Below, one piece after another: positions 11,262 to 22,752 of a stretch of 64,000 nucleotides of DNA. The notes beneath the pieces are model-generated. The model did no database searches. It was not told the origin of the DNA and was given only the letters and a program-made list of their open reading frames with translations. Every line of letters begins with the position of its first letter. Position 1 is the first letter of the stretch. Where the stretch lies: the NCBI GenBank assembly GCA_039566865.1, contig CM076954.1:10998001-11062000 (forward strand), written 5' to 3'. A program made the translations under genes and the position numbers. This DNA is from Aurelia coerulea (taxonomy: Eukaryota; Cnidaria; Scyphozoa; Semaeostomeae; Ulmaridae).

Positions 11262-14200
11262 CAGGGGGGGTTCCGCTAGTATCCCAGCATGCAAGGCGGC
11301 AAGATTTTTCAAGGCTTGCTCTGGTGCCGAAGCAATGGCGCCGAAACGGAGGTGTTTCAGAGCGAGGAGATATTATGGAATAATGAAGAAAATGATGTTG
11401 AGGTACGTAAAAACATAGTTATTTCTGATAGTTTATCTATTAAGCTGTGTAACGATCACTTTTTTGATGAATTTATCCCATAAACTTAAATGTTGCAACA
11501 GGTTTCCGCTGACGGCTTTTTAGGCCCTTGGATCTACAGCGCGAGTGTTTACGTTTTTTCAAATGTAATTCCACCAGAACTATGGAACTTATAGCATCAA
11601 GCATGCTATATGTGCAACTTCGAACCCAAAGGAACTTATTTCTTTCAAAGGTCCCGCAAGGTCCCAACCTTAAGTCAGGGAATGGGCAAGGTTTTGTTGG
11701 GGCACTTTTCTCGTCAAACCAACGCAAGAAATTATAATGGCCTTGCTTGCTAATAAAAGATTAAATTTGAACCCTTCTCATAAAAAGAAATCTTTTGTGC
11801 TGCTTCGACTCTTCAATACATTTTTGACAAGTAAAAGCTTCCACACCATGTACAGAAGGTCAACATGCATTTTTCACTCATTTTTATCTGAGCCTTGCAG
11901 GTTATAAGTTCCAATGATGGTCTTGCATTATTATTTATTCAGACTCAATTTTTTACAGCATATTGAAAAAGCTCAAGATTTAGAATTCATTTATTTTTGT
12001 TGAAAGGACATCAAAAGGACCTGGCAAGGTTCAAATTATTATCAAAATTCATAATTAATCACAGACATTTTTTCAGAAATCCTTGGCATCTTTTTACTGT
12101 GCTTTCAGCTCTTTCCTTTATTGTATTACTCAGAAGATATTTGAAAAATGTTTAAATGTTGGAAAGGTTTCAATGATTCTGCTTTTACATGTTCATTAGG
12201 ACGCAAGTACTAGACATGAAGATTGCTATGGAGCCTTTAAGAGACTTGTAAGAAACTCCAAGTACACTCAAATTTTGAGAACCTTTCATTACTGGCTCAA
12301 ATTCTTTCTGCAGTAATAAGAAAATATGTGCATCTCCAAAACGTCAATCAATATTGTTTTACAGTTTAAAAATCTTTTTCTTGTGACTTATGAAAATTAA
12401 AGCTACCAATTGAAGTTTCATAGCTTCTTTCCTAGATAGGATGGCTTTTAAATTTTTGACAAATTAAGCCTACAGTTTCTTAAAGGCAGTTTCCTTTTAA
12501 AAAGATGAATTCTTTATCAAAGATTTCAAGCAAATTAGTCTTTTGACATATTGAATCTCCAAAATACAAAACCCAGTTAAAAGGAAGACCCAGTTGTAGT
12601 TGTACCAACCTTAGCCCAGTTGCCATGATTAAAGGAAAACTTAACATAATCCAGTCCAGAGGGTATACCTAGATGAAACTTGGCATTCCTTCACTATTCT
12701 ATGCATTGGTTTAGGAACTTCATTGCTTCATAACAAAGCATAGCTCTGCATTTTGAGTAAAATGAGAATGCAAAAAGTGGAAACTTTCAATATTTGTAGG
12801 GAGACAGTTCTTTGTGTTGAGTGATTTGAAATGTAAACTTTGTTTCTAGGTTGCAAATTGTTGTATAAAAAAACTGAGAAGATTTACGAAGGTTGCAACA
12901 ATAAATTTTATCAAACACAGAAACCAATGTGGAAAGAAGATGGGGTTGAACGTAAAATTTGAACAGATGAAAATTTCTTGCATACAGATGAAGTCCTGAT
13001 GACAGTGGAGCACAAATACAAATACGAGTATAGAATTAACAATGATGAAAACAAACTCTTCGCAAACAAGCATTCCTAATTTTGCGTAATTCTTGTAATA
13101 CTATGTAACACTTGTAACTGAACTGATATGAATTATTAAATATTAACCAAATGATCAATTATAATCAAACAGTTGTCATGCTCTGAAGATGCTTACAAGG
13201 GCAAAAATAGTCTGCACTGAAAGAAAGACAAAAAAGTGCTAAAACCAAAGAGATGTCTGTGTTCTTTGCGTAGTTAGGTCCTCTTCAACCCTACATTCAC
13301 TATGTAATCAAACAATTTGATATATTGTCATTTTTGCATATGGGAAGGGGATCTGCGAGTCATCAATTTTTGTGGAGAAAATAAATGTATGGCTGCTAGC
13401 CAAGCATCGTCTTTCATTGCAGCTATTGTGGAAATTCAAAATATCCTTTCAGTTCAGAATATATACATTCATTTTTTATAAGAATGTTTTGTAAGCTTTT
13501 GCTGGTAAAAAATTGAGTGTACGCAGTTGTTTCTAATTTCGTTTCCTAAATTTTTGTTTCCTAATCCCATGAAATGATTTAAAAATTTCTTAGCTCAATG
13601 TAACCAAAAGACTTCAGTCTTCCCTTATTATGTACAAGTCAAACTACTGTCAAATCAATACCTGAACATCGTCCCTCTCCCCCAGGGCTATTCTCAGGCA
13701 ATTGATCATACATATGATCCTGGGGGCAGGGCATTTGAACCAAAATGAAAAATTACATCACATGATTTTAAATCTTATTGTGCAGCTTTGTGTGGCTATA
13801 TCCACATTGTTAAGTCTGTAAAACAGGGACATTTGATGGGAGTTGCTAGCCAAAGGGTGGAGAATTTGACCTCTAATGATAAAAAATTTAATCTCCAAAA
13901 GGGTGGCCGATGGACCAGGGTGGAAAGCCAGTCTGCAGAGTATGGCACTTTTCCACGAGATCTCCGGTGTGCAACAAGAAATTTCTTTTGTTCTCTATTG
14001 TCTAATTTGAATAGCCTATTGAAAATCTCCAGTGTGCAAGTGCCATACTCTGCACACCTAGTGGAAAGTTTGTTTTTGGTTTACGCCTTGCCAATTGTCT
14101 GAAGACAATAGGCCTATTGTTTTGACATTGTTCTTGATGTCGCTATACGCCAAAGATATTTGGCGTAACATACATGTTTTCCAGCGTGGCCGATGGAGAG

Positions 14201-14926
14201 GGGGGTGGGGTGATATCAAGGAATCGATTTGACATTTTCATGATGAGGCATAAAGTTTGTCTGAGATGCGTGAAGGCTGGTCATTTATTATTGACTGTAG
14301 TCCAGGATTTGTCAGTCACTAAATCCATTATCAGCACTTCAAAACTGCTTGCATCAATTTCTCTTTCAACAACTCTTTGCGTGGCTTCATTCAGTTATCT
14401 TTCGCTTGTGAACAATGTTACACACACAGTCAATGTTTCGAAATGATGGATTGCTTTGCCTTGAAAAACTCTACCACGTCGATGTGATATGCTTTGGATA
14501 AGGATAAGGACTAATTTGTTACATGGATGCTTAAGTTAGAAACTGCTTTTATATTGCATTTTCTGTGATCCAAGCAAAGTACGTAGAACTGCAAGCCAGG
14601 AACAATGTCATTGATTGATGATGGGCCTAAGCGTTTTGATTTGAAGCCATCGAGGACAGCAAGTCGCTTTCAAAGTCGAGAGAAACCAGATCAATCTTGC
14701 GAGACAGGCTAAAACACCTAGCAAATACCACTGTCTGAATATGAAATGTTTCTTTGCTGCTAAAATAAGTTTAAATGAAACCAGGCTGCACGATGACAGA
14801 CATTTGCTTGGTTGCTTCTACGTCTGGCCGCCGTGTAACAGAAATCTATATGACTGACGGCGGCAACCGATTCGCATATATGATTCATTGCTGTTGCATG
14901 CCGGGATACTAGCGGAACCCCCCCTG
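11262..14926. mobile_element. 3,665-bp TIR transposon inserted in the right arm of the fold-back
   Basis: The terminal repeats start CAGGGGGGGTTCCGCTAG and agree over about 32 bp with one mismatch. They are flanked by a 9-bp duplication ACTAGCAAG (11253-11261 and 14927-14935). The uninterrupted sequence is present in the left fold-back arm near 10100-10112, so the insertion boundary can be checked inside this window. The CAGGGG start resembles hAT ends, although hAT duplications are normally 8 bp. A possible first exon begins ATGGCGCCGAAACGGAGG at 11337 and meets a GTACGT donor at 11403. No transposase motif was recognised in the interior, which includes an AAGAAAC-type MITE copy near 12090-12310. 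Confidence 0.8.
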
Positions 14927-15746
14927 ACTAGCAAGCATGCAGCTGATCACTGGAATTTCCGCGCCCTTTCTATTGACAATGATGTTGCAAAAGGAAAGTC
15001 TGAACGATTTGTTGGAGAAACTGGCTGCAGATCACGGTCAAAAAAGTGGATTTTTGCCATTAAAACCAGTTGAAATACTTTTGGCATTTGGGCTGCTTCA
15101 TATTTTCAGTTTGTGGTCCTCATTTTGCAAGATAGAAATGTAAGTATCTGTTAATTCGTCCTTATTTATAACGACAGTGTGATGTTTTATTAGGCCAGTG
15201 CAGTGCAAATCTTCCCATTTTTCACCTTCCCCTCAGCATTACATATTGAAAATCGCCGGTGGTACTCATGTTAGCTTCGAACTAAAAAAGATTCAGATGC
15301 TGTAGTGCTCTAAGTTTGGCATCTTTTAAACACACAGAGTAAGAACTTCGAAGCAAAGTATTTAGTCTCCAGATGCATGTGAAGAATACGTTTCTGCGTT
15401 TACTGAGGTTTTTACTATGACACGCTACAGTGAGGTCAGTGAGGTCAAATTCAAAACTTCGGCATTTCTCCAGATTTCGAGATAATTCTTAGCCCCCGTG
15501 AACAAGCATGTATTCAAGTATTGGGAACACGTCTGTGAAGGAATATTTTGAAAATCTTAATTTTCCTTCCGTACAATCTTTTTTTGGTGAAGGGTGGTAA
15601 AATCGTCCAAAAACGGCCTAAATTTGACTTTTCAAATTTCCCGGTCGGTTTTCCGTTCCATTGATTGGTTTCAGAGCGTGTCACGTGCCAAGCTCGTTAG
15701 CCAGTTAGGATTTAGTGCCTATATTGATTTTCAGAGACTTCCTACT

Positions 15747-15771
15747 TTGTGACGTCACTGTGACGTCACAA
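15747..15771. promoter_or_regulatory. Perfect 25-bp palindrome made of two CRE (TGACGTCA) octamers
   Basis: Two TGACGTCA octamers lie head to head around a single T, just outside the right end of the fold-back element. TGACGTCA is the consensus site for CREB/ATF bZIP factors. No promoter or gene start is visible next to it, so any regulatory role is inference. Single copies occur elsewhere in the window, for example near 9137 and 25622. Confidence 0.4.
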
Positions 15772-16182
15772 GGCGTGGCAACCACACTCAAATTACGCTA
15801 CAAGTTACAAATTACTTGTTCTGTAACTGTGCCAAGTTGTATTGAGTTCTGGTGAGTCTAAGACAGTTTTCAGAGGGGGTGGAAAGCATCCCCCATAAAT
15901 GGTAGCTTGAAAAAGCCCATATGATTTAGGGTAGCAAATCATATAATCCACGTTTTCGCACGTCTTCGCACGTGAAACTCATTGATTTTTCTATTCTTGA
16001 ATGGTTATACTTAGAGGAAAATCTATCGGCTTTGGTGTGAAACACTGTGAACTTTTTGAAAACAGAATTTTAGATATATCAATTAAAACATGAAAATCAA
16101 AAGTTGTGTTTTTATGAAATAATCTTAATATGGTAAAAAATCACATTTAATTCCTTAAGCTCGTCTTAAATTCATTTCAAGT
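15772..16182. other. Non-coding spacer
   Basis: No coding frame or clear repeat boundary was recognised between the fold-back and the next G-ended element. Confidence 0.3.
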
Positions 16183-17830
16183 CCCGGGGGGGTAACTTGG
16201 ACCAAAAGATGACGGGGGCGTGCCGCCCAAATTGTAGCGTCATACCCACCCTTATCAATTCACATACTTTTTTCATACCCACTTTTAAGGATTTGGAGAA
16301 AAACATACCCAGTTTTATGGTTTCCAAATTGAACTGTATGTAACATGCAAGGGATTGAATAAGAACGTAAATAAACTACAACTAACATTTTATTTGTTTT
16401 TTTCTTTATAAGAAACTTGGATCTGGCCATAGCACTAAACGTTTCATAATTCAACAAGCAAATTTTCGCATTTTTTTAGTACTAGAAAGCTTCTTAATTT
16501 GTTTCTCATCTTTTAAACTCATGAATTGCCACTGTGGTCCCAACACTGCTGCAGATATGTTTCTTGAGATCTACAGTGGCGGCCTGGCTTTTTTCGTCCG
16601 GTGGGGCCGGCAGCGAAATGGCGCCCCCTTATATCAAGCATAGTCGTCAAGTTTCTGACGAGATTGGCAATGTTGCAACTTTCTTACGCTTACTCTTTGA
16701 GACCCTGACCTGCCCAAGGCTAGATTCAGACATCTGAGTGACTAATGTAAATTGCGACGGTCTGTGGGCGAAGCCCACAAGAAAATTTATTGCAATAGGG
16801 GCAAATTAAATGAGGGGTCTGAGGGCAAGGCGTTAGGAAAGAATTTTGGACTACACCATTTACTTAGGCTTAGAATGCATCTTCTAATACTACGAGGATT
16901 ATTTTTGAAGAAACATCCTTTACTTTGGCTTGGAAATCATCGCCTAATATCATGCTTGCCTTTAGCGACGAGGAAACCTTCAAAGCAAGAGGAACATTTT
17001 TGAAGAAACATCCTTTACTTTTGCTTACAATCATTTGCGTGGCCAGGGTAAATTAAGAGGGGGGATTGAAATGAGGGGGTCTGGGGGCAAAGCCCCCAGG
17101 AAAATTTTTGGGGCCACGTCCTTTGCTTTGGCTTAGAATGCATCTCCCAATATCATACTTGCCACTAGCGACAAGAAAACTTTGATAGTTTTGTGACAGT
17201 TATCCTATGAATCAGAGCACGATGCACGAGGAAAAATTTTGAAGAAAGATCTTTTACTTTGGCTTTGGATGCATCTCCCAATATCATGCTTGCCATTAGC
17301 GACAAGAAAAATTTTGCTAGTTTTGTGACAGTTATCCCATGAATTAGAGGACGAGGAAAATTTTAGAAAAAAGATCCTTTACTTTGGCTTAGAATGCATC
17401 TCCTAATATCACGCTTGCCATTAGCGACAAGAAAAACGTTGATAGTTTTGTGACAGTTATCCCATGAATTAGAGCATGAGGAAAATTTTTGAAGAAAGAT
17501 CCTTTACTTTGGCTTAGAATGCATCTCCCAATATCACGCTTGCCATTAGCGACAAGAAAAACTTTGATAGTTTTGTGACAGTTATCCTATGAATTAGAGC
17601 ATGAGGAAAATTTTTGAAGAAAGATCTTTACTTTGGCTTAGAATGCATCTCCCAATATCAATATCATTTCGTCAAAACCCATTATTAAGGTTTCAGGACA
17701 GTAAAACCAACCCATTTCTATTGGAATCACTGCATTTTGAGACCCATATTTAGGGATTTTGAAGCTTTCGAACCCATCCTTATGGGCGGCACGTCCCCGT
17801 TCAGCTACATATAGGAGTTACCCCCCCGGG
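16183..17830. mobile_element. Poly-G-ended element (copy 1) with an internal array of about 125-bp tandem units
   Basis: The ends read CCCGGGGGGGTAACT on the left and its complement on the right. Just inside lie GTGCCGCCC (left) and GGGCGGCACGTCCCC (right). The interior begins and ends with phrases such as ATACCCAC and AACCCATCCTTATGG. The centre (about 16740-17650) contains a separate repeat: about five tandem units each with CTTTGGCTTAGAATGCATCT, TTGCCATTAGCGACAAGAAA and GTGACAGTTATCC. Related units recur at 55480-55740 (same orientation) and at 59170-59300 and 59640-59760 (reverse). The tandem block is probably a later insertion or expansion inside the G-ended element. Confidence 0.6.
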
Positions 17831-17950
17831 CAACTGATTTGGGCCCATGAGATTTACAATATAAAAAAAGGCGTCATAACAGTAACAAAATGCGTTTGAC
17901 TAAATGATATAAGTCAAAATTAGAAGCTATCAGGTAATAAAACTCATACT

Positions 17951-18075
17951 AACCAGTTTTGTTGTTGTACAGGAAAATATAAAGCCCTCGGTATTATTGC
18001 ACAGACCTCGCAAGCTCGTTCTGTACTTTTAAGACCTTGGGCTTTACATTTTTCTGTACAACACAAAACCGGTTT
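17951..18075. repeat. Short fold-back (125 bp)
   Basis: AACCAGTTTTGTTGTTGTAC on the left is complementary to the right end ending near 18075 (GTACAACACAAAACCGGTTT). No coding content. Confidence 0.55.
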
Positions 18076-18274
18076 GTATTTTTTCTTTATTTTTTATGCA
18101 ACGTTATCCATTCAGCTACAAAAATAAATGACAAAATAAGTACATGATTTTTATACCAAGGTTGCATTATTCTTTTATTGAGTTTAGGTTGTGAACCAAA
18201 CTTGGTTTGTAAGAATATGGTTGTGAATATTCTTTTGTTATAAAATTTTTTTTATAAAAAATTCTTGAAAAAGG

Positions 18275-18829
18275 TATATTATTGTTTGATTGCTTACATG
18301 TCCATGACCAATAAACAGATTTCAAAAACTTTGTTTTATTTGATTGCCTAACGGCTAAATTGTATTTTAAGATGTTGGTTGCGGTTTTACCACGGCGTTT
18401 TCATGTCAAAAAGGAGATCGATAAACCTGCTCAAATTCAAGCCTTAGATGGCAAGAGAAAGAAACGGCCTATTTTTCCAGTCAACATTTTAGATGTGATA
18501 CAAAAGGCTGAAGTCGTATTCATATTCTCTAAACTCAGTATTAACTGAATTCGTATTCTCTGAACCACATATATTCTCTGATTGACATATAAGTTCAGTC
18601 TTTTGCATCAAATCTAGAACAATGACTGGGAAAGTAGGCCATTTCTTTTTCATGCAACATAAGGCTTCAATTTGAGCAGGTTTATCAATCTTCTCTTCAA
18701 CATGAAGACATCGGCCTAAACCACAATCAACATCCTCGAATACAATTTAGCCCTTCGGTGATCAGATAAAATAAAGGTTCGAAAATCGGTTCATTCGTTA
18801 TGGACATGTAAGCAATCAAACAATAATAC
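18275..18829. repeat. Fold-back element, about 555 bp
   Basis: TATTATTGTTTGATTGCTTA on the left is complementary to TAAGCAATCAAACAATAATA on the right. The arms continue inward past TTTATCGATC-like sequence to near 18450 and 18660. Small frames in the arms are mirror images and are not considered genes. Confidence 0.6.
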
Positions 18830-19149
18830 ATCATTTTGGGACACCTGGTATGTATCTGCTGTGAGTGAGAAAAATTAAACAGATTTAAAAGAACTGTTTC
18901 CTTCTTACGATACTCAAACTTGAATTCTTAAACTTAACTTTTAGAAATCGTTTGTAATTCATAAGTGTAGTCATTTGCTCTCAAAATGAAGAGCTTCTGG
19001 GAAATAGTAAAATCAATTTCTATGACCTTCCTAACTTACAGCAAATATATACAAAGAAAATAGTGAACATAGATATTCTTCTGATCAATATTAAACACAA
19101 AAAGCGATGCATTGTGAGTCACAAAAAAGTATGTCTGTTTCTTTGTACA

Positions 19150-20787
19150 CTATCCCCACACCTTTCTGGTTGGTACGGGGCACGATGAATCTTCAGGTGT
19201 ACCATAGGTATTCACAGTTTGCTTGCCGTCTTTTCCTCTCTCAAGGAGAACAGCGTTGGTTGAACCAAGGCTAGGATCTTCGTCAAAATATCCAAATGGC
19301 TTTATCAAAAACCCATATGAACTGCCAACTGTATTTGTTAATGGGATGTCTTCGGTGTTCGGAATGTGCAGCCCGCCAGTCGTTACCCAGGCAACCAAGT
19401 CTTCATCTTCAATAGACTCGTTGTCATTGATCATACTGTCGAAATTCAAAGCAGGGTCACTAAACATATACTGATTGTACAGGCTGGTCCCAAAGGGCTC
19501 AAGGTCGCTATGTTTTGTCACTGACAGTTGATATTTGGACCAAGAGCACACATCATTCATGTAGTACCCATCGCTATATAGCTGCTTAACTTTATTTTGA
19601 ATATCGATTCGATAACCTTTCGGGTTCCCATAGCTATTTGTGACATTTTCATTTGTAAAAACATAATATTTAGGCTTATTGAAGTCGTACCTCAAAATTG
19701 CATCCTTCTCTGTCGCCTTTTTGCTTCGTAAAACTTCCTTTTTGATTCGGTGCACATTTTTCTCCCACTCATAACTGACATTCTTTGGTACAACATCGAC
19801 AGTCTCGTAGCTATTCCTCTGTCCTGCAACGTCTAGGTCTACTTTATGAAGAAGATAATGATCATGAATAGTACCAACTATATTGAAGAAGTTCACAAAG
19901 CCGTATTTTGATTCCAGTCTGGTGTGAAAGGCTGGCATGATGTACCCTGAGGCTGTGGTTTTTACTTCAATTACTCCATTTTGGTGCAGAATGTAGTCAA
20001 ATATGTAATCATAATTGAACGGTGTTGAAATAACCCGAATAACTAATGCATGACCTGCCATACCACCTTGAAATAGTGTTCCATCAATCCCTGTCGAATC
20101 TTTATTTAAGTCCATCTCGTGATGACGCCATAATGGGGTCCCAGTATTCGTTTCATAAATGCAAACGGAATTGGGATTCTTCACAGGCTCAATTGTTTGT
20201 GAGAAATGATAACTGTCAAGAAATACAGAATTTTCTGGACAATCGATTCCTTTCATCAGTTTGGTGTTAGTTGTTCCTAGTCCCCAATTAGAATCGATGT
20301 AGTGTGTGTTTGAAGTTTCAGGGTCGTAGCCAGAGTAATACGCAACCCCTTCTTGGACGCTGACCTCATATGCAATCCGCTGATTCCTAAATCTAACATC
20401 ATAGAGAGCAAGCCCTCCCGTCGATCGAATACCGTATTGTAGCTGCCAATTCATGTATTTCACTTTGTTGTTGAGGACTGTGAAGCGTTTGCCATGTGGC
20501 TCAACAAGTGTAGGGCCACGCTTAGGAGACGATGGCTGAACATCACCTCTGCGTTTTAAAGTAGATCTTCGTTTTTGCGTTTCAGTTGGTACTGGTACGT
20601 ATGCCATTTCTAATTTGCCCCGCTCATAGTTCGACATCATCTGAGTGACGTTATCAAACCTTTGATTATTATACACCACATTTGAAGAGAAAAAATCATG
20701 TTTTTCAAACCACGGACATAGTTTGCCTCCAGAGCCGAAAAGTATACCGAGAGATTCAAAAATGTATAGACGTGTGAAAGCTTGTAG
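19150..20787 (-). CDS. Copper-containing amine oxidase, C-terminal (catalytic) exon
   Basis: This last coding exon holds the catalytic domain of a copper/topaquinone amine oxidase, which oxidises primary amines to aldehydes with release of H2O2 and ammonia. The key residues are present: the catalytic-base region YIDSNWGLG, the cofactor tyrosine in TPFNYDY (post-translationally converted to TPQ), the first copper ligands in IHDH, and the third copper histidine in GLHIPNTEDIP. VDLDVAG and DEDPSL are further family signatures. The frame is open back to 20787, where an AG directly precedes CTACAAG. That gives phase 0, matching the upstream exon, although its pyrimidine tract is weak. A stop follows KVWG, so the C-terminus is complete. 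With the exon at 24680-25386 the visible protein is about 780 residues, normal for the AOC family. The intervening intron carries a SINE and several MITEs. Confidence 0.9.
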   Translation of the reverse strand, partial: LQAFTRLYIFESLGILFGSGGKLCPWFEKHDFFSSNVVYNNQRFDNVTQMMSNYERGKLEMAYVPVPTETQKRRSTLKRRGDVQPSSPKRGPTLVEPHGKRFTVLNNKVKYMNWQLQYGIRSTGGLALYDVRFRNQRIAYEVSVQEGVAYYSGYDPETSNTHYIDSNWGLGTTNTKLMKGIDCPENSVFLDSYHFSQTIEPVKNPNSVCIYETNTGTPLWRHHEMDLNKDSTGIDGTLFQGGMAGHALVIRVISTPFNYDYIFDYILHQNGVIEVKTTASGYIMPAFHTRLESKYGFVNFFNIVGTIHDHYLLHKVDLDVAGQRNSYETVDVVPKNVSYEWEKNVHRIKKEVLRSKKATEKDAILRYDFNKPKYYVFTNENVTNSYGNPKGYRIDIQNKVKQLYSDGYYMNDVCSWSKYQLSVTKHSDLEPFGTSLYNQYMFSDPALNFDSMINDNESIEDEDLVAWVTTGGLHIPNTEDIPLTNTVGSSYGFLIKPFGYFDEDPSLGSTNAVLLERGKDGKQTVNTYGTPEDSSCPVPTRKVWG

Positions 20788-20884
20788 CTCTCAAACCATT
20801 TTTCAGATTACTATAAACTGATAGTACTTTTACCCTGAAAGAAAGGGTTCTAGCTTTATCTTCCAATTTTCTTCACATTTTTAA

Positions 20885-21010
20885 AAGGCTACCTCAGTCG
20901 GTAGTGCAACTGTCTAGATAGCCGGAGGTCGCGAGTTTGAAACTCACTCTCACATCACACTTTTCGCATTTTTCCATTGGTCGAAAACTTACCAAATACA
21001 TTTAAAAGGG
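20885..21010 (+). repeat. tRNA-derived SINE
   Basis: CTCAGTCGGTAGTGCAAC matches the tRNA A-box region, and 30-40 bases later GGTCGCGAGTTTGAAACTC matches the B-box/T-arm pattern. The anticodon arm does not fold cleanly and there is no proper acceptor stem, so this is a SINE head or tRNA pseudogene rather than a working tRNA. It lies in the amine-oxidase intron, opposite to the gene. Confidence 0.6.
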
Positions 21011-21582
21011 TTGAAAGTGTGACCCTTCATTAAAACGCGCACAAAATTTGAATACGACGCTATTAATCTACTTTCATTCTAACATTGCTGGAGAAGAAGA
21101 GGAATGCTGTTTTATAGCAACCACTTATCTTGCCTTTACCCTGCCATAAATCAGCAGCCACTTTTCAGATTGGCTAAAACGAGATCTAAAACTCTAATTT
21201 GAAGCCTGGCCTATAGGCCTATGCAACTGTGTAAAAGGCTAAAAAGCTACAGCTCCTGCACAGAAGCTACACAAACGGGGCACAATTCTTTCGTGACACC
21301 TTTTAAATCTACTAAACATTATTTGCAATGTTGTAACATGCTTCACAACCAGGTAGCAAGTAAAACCTTAACATTCCACTGATTGGAAGCCGTTGATAGG
21401 ATAAGCTAACCTTCCTGCATTTACTCGATCTTCCATGCAACATCTCATGATGGAAAAGTCGAAATTGTACCAGATGAGTCAAAAAACATTTTACACGTTC
21501 GGCGGGCTGTGGAATGAAACGTATATGGGCGATTTTCAAAACTAAGATGTTAATCTACCAGACAAAGGCTAACTAACATGAG

Positions 21583-21880
21583 AAAATTTTGTTTGGTAAA
21601 ATCACTCATTTTTAAGACCCAAAAATTAGAAAAAAGCCTGTAAGGTGTCTGTATTGGAATCGAAAACTCCTTCTTCGGTTCTGATTCATGATTTAGGTAC
21701 TATTGAAATCAAAATTCTATTTCTGAAACTGACTCTTGAATGGAATTTCAATTTCAATGCCAAATAAATGATGAGCCAGATTGGAATGTAGGATTCTTGA
21801 TTCCCATACAAACCCCTTACAGGCAATTTTCCAATTTTTGGATCTTAAAGATGAGTGATTTTACCAAACAAAATTTTTTA
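21583..21880. repeat. Fold-back MITE, about 300 bp
   Basis: AAAATTTTGTTTGGTAAAAT at the left is complementary to ATTTTACCAAACAAAATTTT at the right. The arms continue through TCACTCATTTTTAAGA and GCCTGTAAGG. It lies in the amine-oxidase intron. No coding content. Confidence 0.6.
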
Positions 21881-22250
21881 AGTATACGTTGACTGATAGA
21901 TTAATCGGCCACATACTTTTTAATATACAGCCCGTCAAACATGTAAACTTTTTGACTCACCTGGTATGTAGCCTTAGAGAGCAAATGACACTATTTCAAA
22001 CCTCGAGTGTCCGTACGTCATCAGCATTTGAGTATTCAACGAGCATTTGCAGAGGAAGAGTGTAAAGATACCTCCCTTCCAAATCACGATTGAAGTTTAC
22101 CTAAGAAGAAAGATATAACTACTAGGGAAAGCAAGCAATGAATAAAGACGAGATACAAAAGGTTGCTCATAAAAGAAAGGTTGTCGTCTCTGCTCCAAGC
22201 CTTCAACGAAGACTGTAGGTACAACGAAGCAACATATTTTTAAAGAAGTA

Positions 22251-22750
22251 ACGGGTGTCCTAAACAACCACCACTACAATTCTATCATGAAACCATTCAT
22301 AAAATTGTCTGTATGATCTCTTTCGATGATCTGTTTCTTTATGTTTTACTGAAAAAGTATAAAATGCCAGGATGAAAACTTTATTTTGAGCTATGCTCTT
22401 CACACAACATTGTGAGTCCCGCTTGAGAGTCATCATGTTGTGATTTTACGCTATCCTTCAAGTCTACAATGATAATTTGTGTTTCGTTCTGACACTTATG
22501 ACAAAGCTAGAAGCCTAATTTACAAAAATAATTTTATCTGGTCATCGTCAGTGCTTTTGGCAGTATGCGTCAAAACCAGGCAGCATTAAAAAAGAGCTAA
22601 ATTTGCTAATAAAATCAAGGACAAGATCAACTATACTTGGGAAAATAATTTGGTCTTCGATTTGCATGTCAAAGACGAAAATGTGAAAATCAGCTTTGCA
22701 GTCAAATGTTGCCGATTTTTCAAACAGGATTACTTTTTTGGGACACCCGG
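22251..22750. mobile_element. Mariner-like MITE, GGGTGTCC termini, copy 1
   Basis: The element is bounded by TA (22249-22250 and 22751-22752). The left end ACGGGTGTCC and the inverted right end CCGGGTGTCCC are terminal repeats of the GGGTGTCCC type seen in Tc1/mariner elements. Its right half is clearly related to 35560-35801 (shared AAAAAGAGCTAAATTTGCT and GGAAAATAATTTGGTC). No transposase. Confidence 0.7.
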
Positions 22751-22752
22751 TA

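Larger units (their letters stand above)
9308..15724. mobile_element. Very large fold-back (inverted-repeat) element, interrupted by a second transposon
   Basis: The left arm 9308 to about 10610 is repeated in inverse orientation by about 10735-11261 plus 14927-15724, with a loop of only about 120 bp. The two arms are nearly identical over long stretches; for example 9315-9480 reads as the complement of 15560-15720 with very few changes. Outer flanks carry an 11-bp direct repeat TGATTTTCAGA (9297-9307 and 15725-15735), which I read as the target duplication. The right arm is broken at ACTAGCAAG by the element at 11262-14926, while the left arm preserves the intact empty site near 10100. Arms of about 1.3 kb make this unusually long for a fold-back. 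Confidence 0.8.

Noticed and set aside
20885..20960. Functional tRNA gene
   Set aside because: A- and B-box-like sequences exist, but the acceptor and anticodon stems do not form, so a SINE is more likely.
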